Source: Devosia sp. (GTDB lineage Bacteria; Pseudomonadota; Alphaproteobacteria; Rhizobiales; Devosiaceae). Taken from it: a stretch of DNA of 5,294 bases. How positions within the stretch are numbered: the stretch's first letter is position 1; the number at the start of each line of letters is the position of its first letter. The notes below the pieces were generated by a model. The model ran no database searches and was not told where the DNA came from. It saw nothing but the letters and a program-made list of their open reading frames with translations. Below are positions 1 through 5,294 of this stretch, one piece after another. Position numbers and translations under genes: made by a program. Location: the NCBI GenBank assembly GCA_025352765.1, contig JANXSI010000635.1, positions 1 through 5,294 on the forward strand, read 5' to 3'.

Positions 1-1277
1 CAGTCAGCCTGTTGTCCACCACGGCCTTCGGCCAGGACAAGAAGGCGATCAGCTGGTGGTATGAGTCCGCCACGCCTGAAAATCAGCAGAACCTGCAGAC
101 CCTGTTGGTCGAACCGTTCAATGCCGCGCATACGGACGAGGAGCTCTCGATCGACTTCCGCGGCGCCGATCTCGACAAGCAGCTCCGCGTCGCAATGCTC
201 TCCGGCAGCGGCCCCGATATCGTCTACACCGCGGGCCCAAGCTACGTCGCGTCAATGGCCCAGGCGGGCCAGTTGCTGGCTCTCGACGACTACGCCACAA
301 AGCTCGGCTGGACGGATCGAATCCTGCCGGTTTTCATCGAGCTCGGGAAATACAACGGCAAGCTCTACGCGCTGCCCAAGACTTACGAGACGCTTGGCCT
401 GTTCTACAATAAAACGCTGTTCGAGAAGAACGGCTGGACGCCACCCACCACAATTGCAGAGCTCGAGGCTCTTGCTGACAAGATGAAGGCCGCCAACCTG
501 GTGCCGTTCGGAGCGGGCAACGCGGACTGGCGACCAACCAATGAGCACTATGTCTCGATCGTGCTCAATTCGGTTGCTGGGCCCGATAACATGTACAAGG
601 CTCTCAAAGGTGAACTGCCCTGGACGGCGGATCCGTTCGTTAAGGCGATCGATACGCTCAACAAGTGGTGGCAGGCCGGATATTTCGGACCGAACTACTT
701 CTCGCTTACCGGTGAACAAGCGTTCGCCCAGGTCGCGACAGGGCAGGCGGGCATGGCCCCGACCGGCACCTGGAATTTCGGCAATGCTCATTATTTCAAG
801 GACAACAATGTGGAGGCGGGCTTCATCGGCTTCCCAAGCGCCGAGGGCGTGCCCAACCCAATCTATGCCCTCGGAATTGGGTCGACGTTCTCTATTGCCG
901 CTACATCGACCAACCCGGATGGCGCCGCGGCGGCCATCGACTACATCTTCACGGACAAGTTCTACAGCGACATCAACTCGGTCTGGCAGGGCGAATGGAA
1001 CATGCCGCTGCGCGATCTGTCCAAGGTGAAGCTCGCCGATACCGTCCTCCCCCTCTACTCGGAGGCAATGAAAAATCTGGCGTCGGCCGTCGGTGCCAAT
1101 CAATACGGTTACACCACCTGGACGTTCCTGCCACCCGCCACGGACACCTATCTGGTCAGCGGCATGGAAGAGGTCTGGCTGGGAAAGAGCACCACGAAGG
1201 ACTTCCTCGCCAAGCTCGACGCGACGTTTAAGCAGGAAATGAGCGAGGGCAAGGTGCCGGCAATTCCGGCTCGCTAA
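1..1277 (+). CDS. ABC sugar transporter substrate-binding protein (family 1, SBP_bac_1-type), 5'-truncated by the window edge
   Basis: Periplasmic binding protein that would capture a sugar, oligosaccharide or glycoside and deliver it to the two permeases encoded just downstream. The frame is open to the left edge; the first complete codon is at base 3, giving 424 visible residues. The visible start VSLLSTTAFG-QD looks like the end of a signal peptide with a cleavage site after AFG, so nearly the whole mature protein is present and only the start codon and most of the leader are missing. A TTG at base 12 is in frame but lies inside this leader and is not a credible start. Family hallmarks are GSGPDIVYT (bases 204-230), near the usual 'G..PDv' position, and GLFYNKTLFEKNGWTPP (396-446), the classic family 1 'YYNKdlFeKaGl..PPkTwdE' segment. 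The mature protein is rich in Trp and Tyr, as expected for a sugar-stacking cleft. The length of about 420 residues is normal. The ligand cannot be named from sequence. It ends with TAA. Confidence 0.93.
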   Translation, partial: VSLLSTTAFGQDKKAISWWYESATPENQQNLQTLLVEPFNAAHTDEELSIDFRGADLDKQLRVAMLSGSGPDIVYTAGPSYVASMAQAGQLLALDDYATKLGWTDRILPVFIELGKYNGKLYALPKTYETLGLFYNKTLFEKNGWTPPTTIAELEALADKMKAANLVPFGAGNADWRPTNEHYVSIVLNSVAGPDNMYKALKGELPWTADPFVKAIDTLNKWWQAGYFGPNYFSLTGEQAFAQVATGQAGMAPTGTWNFGNAHYFKDNNVEAGFIGFPSAEGVPNPIYALGIGSTFSIAATSTNPDGAAAAIDYIFTDKFYSDINSVWQGEWNMPLRDLSKVKLADTVLPLYSEAMKNLASAVGANQYGYTTWTFLPPATDTYLVSGMEEVWLGKSTTKDFLAKLDATFKQEMSEGKVPAIPAR

Positions 1278-1295
1278 TCAACTCGCTGTAAGGGC

Positions 1296-1325
1296 TCGGG
1301 CGGTGGCAAACAAGCCACTGCCCGA
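1296..1325 (+). promoter_or_regulatory. Intergenic hairpin between binding-protein and permease genes (mRNA processing/stability or attenuation)
   Basis: Left arm TCGGGCGGTGGC (1296-1307), loop AAACAA (1308-1313), right arm GCCACTGCCCGA (1314-1325). All 12 positions pair in RNA, 11 as Watson-Crick and one as a G-U pair (G1302 with U1319). No T-run follows, so it does not look like a full intrinsic terminator. In binding-protein-dependent operons such as malE-malF, a structure in this position is known to protect the upstream message or reduce read-through, giving more binding protein than permease. That role is inferred here from position and shape. Confidence 0.65.
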
Positions 1326-1331
1326 TTGACC

Positions 1332-1338
1332 GGGAGAG
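1332..1338 (+). promoter_or_regulatory. Ribosome binding site fixing the first permease start
   Basis: GGGAGAG lies 5 nt before ATG 1344 and just after the hairpin. It supports ATG 1344 over the in-frame TTG at 1326, whose own upstream region is the right arm of the stem and has no purine-rich ribosome site. Confidence 0.6.
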
Positions 1339-1343
1339 CCCAA

Positions 1344-2189
1344 ATGCATCGCCTCTACATTGTTCCGACCCTGATCATCAATGTCGCGATCATCCTGATT
1401 CCTGCCTTGCTGACCATTGCGCTGGCTTTCTTCCAGTGGGATGGGCTATCGGCCCCGGTGTTCATCGGTCTCGGCAATTTCCAGATTCTTTTTTCGGACG
1501 GTGTGTTCTGGACCGCCTTGACCAACAACCTTATCTGGACCGCGATCTTTCTGGTGGTGCCCATATTGATGGGGCTGTTGGCGGCAACCCTTCTCCTTGT
1601 CATCCAACGCGGTCGCACCTTCTTTCAAGTCATCTACTTTCTGCCCGTGGTTATCGCGACCGCGATCACTGCCCGCGTGTGGCAAGGGATGATCTACAGC
1701 CCCGTTACCGGGATATTCGGCTTGGCAAATCGGCTTGGCATCCCGGTGATCAATCCGCTCTCCAAGACGTCGGCAGCGCTCTACGGCGTGGCAACCGTCG
1801 ACCTTTGGCACTGGTGGGGTTTCCTGTGCGTGATCTTTTTCGCGGCGCTCAGACAGGTTCCTCAGGATCAAATCGAAGCCGCCAAGATCGAAGGGGCGAC
1901 GTTCTGGCAGACCCTGATTTACGTTCTCCTGCCAGGGATCAGGCCGACCATCCAGTTGATGATGATTATGACCGTCATCTGGTCGTTCCTGGTGTTCGAC
2001 TTCGTCTACATCCTGACACAGGGTGGACCCGCGTTCTCGAGCGAAGTTCTCTCGACCCTCGCATATAGAAAGGCGTTTTATGACCTCAATGTCGGACAGG
2101 CAGCAGCCACCGCGCTCGTGATCAGCGCGTTCGGCATGGTCGCGACGTTCTTCTATGTAAGAATTCAGTCGAGAGAAGAGGCGCTATGA
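1344..2189 (+). CDS. ABC sugar transporter permease, MalF/UgpA type
   Basis: Inner-membrane subunit that forms, with the next gene's product, the translocation channel of a carbohydrate importer (BPD_transp_1 family, 281 residues, normal length). Hydrophobic segments suggest six transmembrane helices at about residues 6-30, 62-88, 95-118, 148-168, 203-225 and 252-272. The cytoplasmic EAA loop that docks the ATPase is clear: EAAKIEGATFWQTLIYVLLP at residues 178-197, with the conserved E-A-A, the Gly seven residues into the motif (G184) and the terminal L-P. The segment after helix 5 (VYILTQGGPAFSSEVLST) matches the typical MalF/UgpA 'd.iyvlTgGGP..sT.vl' stretch, which separates this subunit from MalG-type partners. 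ATG 1344 was chosen because of the well-spaced GGGAGAG; the alternative TTG 1326 would add six residues. The stop overlaps the next start (ATGA), indicating translational coupling. Substrate unknown. Confidence 0.93.
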   Translation: MHRLYIVPTLIINVAIILIPALLTIALAFFQWDGLSAPVFIGLGNFQILFSDGVFWTALTNNLIWTAIFLVVPILMGLLAATLLLVIQRGRTFFQVIYFLPVVIATAITARVWQGMIYSPVTGIFGLANRLGIPVINPLSKTSAALYGVATVDLWHWWGFLCVIFFAALRQVPQDQIEAAKIEGATFWQTLIYVLLPGIRPTIQLMMIMTVIWSFLVFDFVYILTQGGPAFSSEVLSTLAYRKAFYDLNVGQAAATALVISAFGMVATFFYVRIQSREEAL

Positions 2190-3019
2190 GACTGGTCGAA
2201 AGTCGCACGACACTGATCCTGACCTATCTGGTCCTGGGATTTGCCGCCTTCATTGCGCTGTTTCCCATCGCTTTACTGGTCTTGAACGCGCTGAAGCCTG
2301 CGGCCCAGATCGTTCAAAACCCGCTGGCCCTACCGCAGGTCATCCGATGGGACAATTTCGCTCGGGCCTGGAAAGACGCAAAGTTCAACCAGACACTGGT
2401 CAACTCCGCAACGCTGACCGGCCTGACGATACTGCTTGTTTGTTCCACCGCGTCACTCACGGCGTACGTGCTGGCGCGTCGAAAGATTAAATCTTGGAAG
2501 ATCGTCACGTTCTACCTACTGGCGACCACGACTGCTCCGATCCAGCTCTTCCTCTTCCCTCTCTATTTTGGGTTTGCCAAGCTGGGTCTGATCAACAACG
2601 TCTTTGCGGTTTCGCTCGTCTACACGGCGCTATATAGCCCGTTCGCCGTGATGCTGCTGCGGACTTATTTCCTTGCCGTTCCCAAAGAGCTTGAGGAGGC
2701 AGCCATCGTCGACGGGGCGACTCATTGGCAGGTTTTCACGCAAGTCATGTTGCCCATCGTCTCCCCAGGAATCTTGACGGTGGCACTGATCATTGGACTC
2801 TACTCGTGGAACGAGTTTCTGATCGCTACGACGTTCTTGCAGAAGGCCGACAAGTTGACGGCGGTTGTTTCGTTCTTCCTCCTCAGCGGGCAGTACAGCT
2901 CGGACTGGGGGGAGATCATGGCGGCAGCGCTGATCATCGTCCTGCCAGTCGTGGTGCTCTTCGTGCTGCTGCAGCGCAGGTTCATTGAAGGCATGGCCGG
3001 CGGATCCGTCAAAGGTTGA
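2186..3019 (+). CDS. ABC sugar transporter permease, MalG/UgpE type
   Basis: Second channel subunit of the same importer (277 residues, normal for the family). It begins at ATG 2186, sharing ATGA with the preceding stop. A purine-rich stretch (GAGAGAAGAGG, 2171-2181) inside the end of the previous gene serves as ribosome site. Six hydrophobic spans are visible at about residues 10-35, 74-97, 105-130, 136-160, 195-216 and 243-264. The EAA loop reads EAAIVDGATHWQVFTQVMLP at residues 171-190, and is followed by the SPG.LTVALI segment and the SWNEF motif (207-211) typical of MalG-type subunits. The C-terminus (QRRFIEGMAGGSVKG) has the usual 'qr.fv.Gl..GavKG' ending that contacts the ATPase in this family, so the gene looks complete and functional. 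A gap of 31 bases separates it from the hydrolase gene. Confidence 0.93.
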   Translation: MRLVESRTTLILTYLVLGFAAFIALFPIALLVLNALKPAAQIVQNPLALPQVIRWDNFARAWKDAKFNQTLVNSATLTGLTILLVCSTASLTAYVLARRKIKSWKIVTFYLLATTTAPIQLFLFPLYFGFAKLGLINNVFAVSLVYTALYSPFAVMLLRTYFLAVPKELEEAAIVDGATHWQVFTQVMLPIVSPGILTVALIIGLYSWNEFLIATTFLQKADKLTAVVSFFLLSGQYSSDWGEIMAAALIIVLPVVVLFVLLQRRFIEGMAGGSVKG

Positions 3020-3038
3020 CCACAAGACATCGAGGCTT

Positions 3039-3046
3039 GGGAGAAG
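3039..3046 (+). promoter_or_regulatory. Ribosome binding site fixing the hydrolase start
   Basis: GGGAGAAG lies 4 nt before ATG 3051 (7 nt if the core is GGGAG). It decides against the longer in-frame reading from ATG 2985, which would overlap the end of the permease gene and add 22 residues that do not resemble the family. Confidence 0.6.
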
Positions 3047-3050
3047 AAAC

Positions 3051-5150
3051 ATGCAAATTCCAAACGACTATCTTGAACGCGTCTACGCGGGCGTTCTGGG
3101 CAAGCTCGTCGGCGTCTATTTGGGCCGCCCGTTCGAAGGCTGGACCCACCAGAAGATCATGCGGGAACTGGGGCCAATCGAGTATTATGTCCATGATCGG
3201 CTGAACCAGCCGCTGGTGGTGACGGACGACGACGTCGCCGGTACGTTCACCTTCATCCGCGCGCTCGAGGATTATGGCATCTCGGCGGACCTGTCGGCCG
3301 AGGACATTGGCAAGGCGTGGCTGAACTACATTGTCAAGGAACGCTCGATCCTGTGGTGGGGCGGTAACGGCAACTCCACCGAGCACACGGCCTGGCTAAA
3401 CCTTGCCAAGGGAATACCGGCGCCACAGAGCGGCTCTATCGCGACGAACGGGACGACGGTTGCCGAACAGATCGGCGCTCAGATCTTTATCGATGGCTGG
3501 GCCATGGTCGCCCCTGGTCAGCCGCAACTTGCGGCTCAACTTGCCGAGAAGGCGGGAAGTGTCAGCCACGACGGCGAGTCCGTGCACGCCGCGATGCTTT
3601 GGGCCGCGATGGAAGCAGAGGCGTTTAGGTCGTCGGAGATCGATCACCTGCTTGACGTCGGACTGTCGGTCATTCCGGCCGATTGTCTGATCGCGCGACT
3701 GATCGCCGACATCAGGGCCTGGCACGCACAGAACGTCGACTGGTTGGCGACTCGCCAGCTCATCGAGGATCAGTACGGATACAGCAAATACCCGGGGAAC
3801 TGCCACGTCGTCCCTAATCACGCGCTGATGATCATGGCCGTGCTCTATGCAGCGGACGATTTCCAGCGGGCGCAAATGATCGTCAATACCTCGGGTTGGG
3901 ACACCGATTGCAACGCCGGCAATGTGGGCTGCCTGCTCGGCATCATGCATGGTCTCGATGGCCTCGAGACGGGCCCCGATTGGCGCGGCCCGGTCGCCGA
4001 CCGACTTCTCATCTCTTCGGCAGACGGGGGGAATTCGATAAATGACGCCGTACGGATGAGTTACTACCTGACCAATCTCGGCCGGGTGTTGGCAGGCTCC
4101 GACAAACTCGAGCCGCCCAAGGGCGGGGCTCAGTTCCACTTCTCCCTTCCTGGCAGCCAGCAGGGATTTCGGAGTAGCGGCTCTGTCCCCCTCGCGCTGC
4201 GCAACGTAGAGTTCGAGGGCGGTCGAGCACTCTCGTTAGCTTTTGTTGCGATGGGGCCAGGGCAGGAGGCCGCCGTGGTCACGCCTACATTCACCGCCCC
4301 TGATGTGCTGAAGATGCGCACCTACGACCTGATGGCGACGCCCTTGGTCTATCCGGGTCAGACGGTCAAGGCGCGCATCATTGCCGGAGCGGACAATGTC
4401 GGCAAAGTTGCCGCTCGCGTCCGCGTTAGCGTATACGATGCCGACGACAAGCTTCGTTCGGTCGACAGCGATCCGATCGCGCTCAACCCTGGTCAGCAGC
4501 AGCTGCTGGAGTGGCGCCTGCCGGAGTTCGATGGACAGCCGATCGCGGAAGTCGGCATCGTGCTCACTGCCGCGGACCGGAAGGCCGCGGGCACGGTGCT
4601 GCTGGATTATCTTGGCTGGCAGGGTACGCCGTCGTTGTCGCTGCACCGTCCGCAGGGCGACTGCGACTTCTGGCGGATGGCCTGGGTCAACGGGGTCGAC
4701 TTCTTCTCTAAGCGGTTCCCTCCCAGCTTCCGGATTTCCCAGGGGCAGGGGGAGGGTCTAGTCTCGCATGGGACGCGCCAATGGACGGACTACAAGGTGT
4801 CCAGCGACGTCGTCCTGCATCTCGGTACCTACGGCGGGCTGGCGGCACGGGTGCAGGGTCTTCGCCGGTTCTATGCAGCTAGGCTGCTCCGAAGCGGGCA
4901 TGCACAGATCGTTCGGGTGAGGGATGCCGAAACAGTGGTTCTTGCTGAGATCGCATATACGACTGAGCTTGAGAAGACAGTCAGCATCACCCTCTCCGTT
5001 AGCGGCTCTTCGATTACTGCAATTGTCGACGGGCTAACACTCAAAGCAACCGACGATAGCGACCACGCTTTGCTCGACGGAGGTATTGGATTGCTGGTCG
5101 CGGATGGTGCACTCTCTACCGATGAAGTTCGCGTCAGCGCGGTCAACTAA
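3051..5150 (+). CDS. Multidomain ADP-ribosylglycohydrolase-family protein (ARH/DraG-like domain plus C-terminal beta-sandwich regions)
   Basis: Predicted cytoplasmic glycoside hydrolase of 699 residues with no signal peptide. Residues about 8-345 form the ARH/DraG-type all-helical, metal-dependent domain. It opens with AGVLGKLVGVYLGRPFEGW (13-31), the family's 'G.llG.alGap.Eg.' entry, followed by the first metal motif TDDD (58-61), SHDGESVHAAM (172-182, matching the family's mid-domain 'tH....' helix) and the second metal motif GWDTDCNAG (282-290). Family members cleave N- or O-glycosidic bonds to ADP-ribose using two Mg ions; Cys287 sits where ARH proteins usually have Thr or Ser. A linker (about 346-375) leads to a beta-rich region (376-525) with YPGQTVKARI (434-443), and then a second beta-rich region (530-699). 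The latter has features of concanavalin A/LamG-like folds: FRISQGQGEGL, WTDYKVSSDVVL, GGLAARV and the closing GGIGLLVADG...DEVRV. DraG and human ARH enzymes are only about 300-350 residues, so half this protein is extra. Its place directly after sugar permeases suggests action on the imported compound. Family assignment is strong; substrate and C-terminal fold are inferred. Confidence 0.88.
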   Translation: MQIPNDYLERVYAGVLGKLVGVYLGRPFEGWTHQKIMRELGPIEYYVHDRLNQPLVVTDDDVAGTFTFIRALEDYGISADLSAEDIGKAWLNYIVKERSILWWGGNGNSTEHTAWLNLAKGIPAPQSGSIATNGTTVAEQIGAQIFIDGWAMVAPGQPQLAAQLAEKAGSVSHDGESVHAAMLWAAMEAEAFRSSEIDHLLDVGLSVIPADCLIARLIADIRAWHAQNVDWLATRQLIEDQYGYSKYPGNCHVVPNHALMIMAVLYAADDFQRAQMIVNTSGWDTDCNAGNVGCLLGIMHGLDGLETGPDWRGPVADRLLISSADGGNSINDAVRMSYYLTNLGRVLAGSDKLEPPKGGAQFHFSLPGSQQGFRSSGSVPLALRNVEFEGGRALSLAFVAMGPGQEAAVVTPTFTAPDVLKMRTYDLMATPLVYPGQTVKARIIAGADNVGKVAARVRVSVYDADDKLRSVDSDPIALNPGQQQLLEWRLPEFDGQPIAEVGIVLTAADRKAAGTVLLDYLGWQGTPSLSLHRPQGDCDFWRMAWVNGVDFFSKRFPPSFRISQGQGEGLVSHGTRQWTDYKVSSDVVLHLGTYGGLAARVQGLRRFYAARLLRSGHAQIVRVRDAETVVLAEIAYTTELEKTVSITLSVSGSSITAIVDGLTLKATDDSDHALLDGGIGLLVADGALSTDEVRVSAVN

Positions 5151-5294
5151 AGCAAGAGCCAAGGTCCTGATGCCGAAGAAGTAGAGCCCCCAATACAACC
5201 ATGGGCTGCAGATCGCCGGTCACAACGAAGGCCATGACAACGTCCACACAAGAGATGGTGGCGCCGGCGTCCCATTGGTATTATCGCGATGACG
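5151..5294. other. Downstream region without a supportable gene
   Basis: No convincing terminator stem with a T-run follows the hydrolase stop. On the + strand a frame is open from ATG 5201 (or ATG 5234) to the window edge, reading MTTSTQEMVAPASHWYYRDD from 5234; GAAGG lies only 2 nt before ATG 5234, too close for a good ribosome site, so a gene start here is possible but unproven. On the - strand a 45-codon open stretch (5280 to 5146) is strongly hydrophobic and contains VVMAFVVTGDLQPMVVLGAL, but it has a stop codon upstream (5283-5281) and no supported start. Confidence 0.4.

Noticed and set aside
12..14. TTG as the start of the binding-protein gene
   Set aside because: The frame is open upstream to the window edge and the residues before and after it form the end of a signal peptide, so the true start lies outside the window.
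252..1103. Minus-strand open frame of 283 codons opposite the binding-protein gene
   Set aside because: It is antisense to a clear family 1 binding protein, its translation is Arg/Gly/His-rich with no recognisable motif, and long antisense frames are common in GC-rich genes.
1296..1325. Hairpin read as a true rho-independent terminator
   Set aside because: No T-run follows the stem, and the tightly packed downstream permease genes need read-through for expression with the binding protein.
1326..1328. TTG as the start of the first permease
   Set aside because: It directly follows the hairpin arm without a ribosome site, whereas ATG 1344 has GGGAGAG 5 nt upstream and gives the expected N-terminus.
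2985..2987. ATG 2985 as the start of the hydrolase
   Set aside because: It lies within the permease coding region and adds 22 residues unlike the family; ATG 3051 has a good ribosome site and leads directly into the conserved domain.
3396..4139. Minus-strand open frame of 247 codons opposite the hydrolase gene
   Set aside because: It lies opposite the conserved ARH domain, including the second metal motif, and its translation has no domain-like pattern; it is a compositional shadow.

Overview
The window suggests an alphaproteobacterium, most likely of the Rhizobiales type. The evidence is GC-rich coding sequence (about 60% G+C by eye), strong third-position G/C bias, and a compact sugar ABC-transporter operon of the kind abundant in soil and plant-associated rhizobia. 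The genus cannot be fixed from the sequence alone.

All four supported genes lie on the + strand and read as one operon. (1) Bases 1-1277 hold the 3' part of a family 1 (SBP_bac_1-type) sugar-binding protein; its start codon and most of its signal peptide lie before the window. (2) Bases 1278-1343 are a short gap dominated by a strong 12-bp stem with a 6-nt loop and no T-tract, placed where a processing or mRNA-stabilising hairpin would separate a highly expressed binding protein from its membrane partners. (3) Bases 1344-2189 encode a MalF/UgpA-type permease. (4) Bases 2186-3019 encode a MalG/UgpE-type permease that overlaps the previous gene by ATGA. (5) Bases 3051-5150 encode a 699-residue protein with an N-terminal ADP-ribosylglycohydrolase-family (DraG/ARH, COG1397-like) domain, followed by two predicted beta-rich regions, the last resembling concanavalin A/LamG-like folds. 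(6) Bases 5151-5294 hold no gene that can be supported.

Taken together, the binding protein would capture a carbohydrate or glycoside in the periplasm, the two permeases would form the inner-membrane channel, and the cytoplasmic hydrolase would act on the imported compound. No ATPase (MalK/UgpC type) is in the window, so it must be encoded nearby or shared. The noteworthy element is the multidomain ADP-ribosylglycohydrolase homologue in a sugar-uptake operon. It keeps most of the metal-binding motifs but has Cys where the ARH family usually has a Thr/Ser ligand. It may be a glycosidase for a ribosylated or otherwise N-/O-glycosylated nutrient rather than a protein de-ADP-ribosylating enzyme. 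That is inference.
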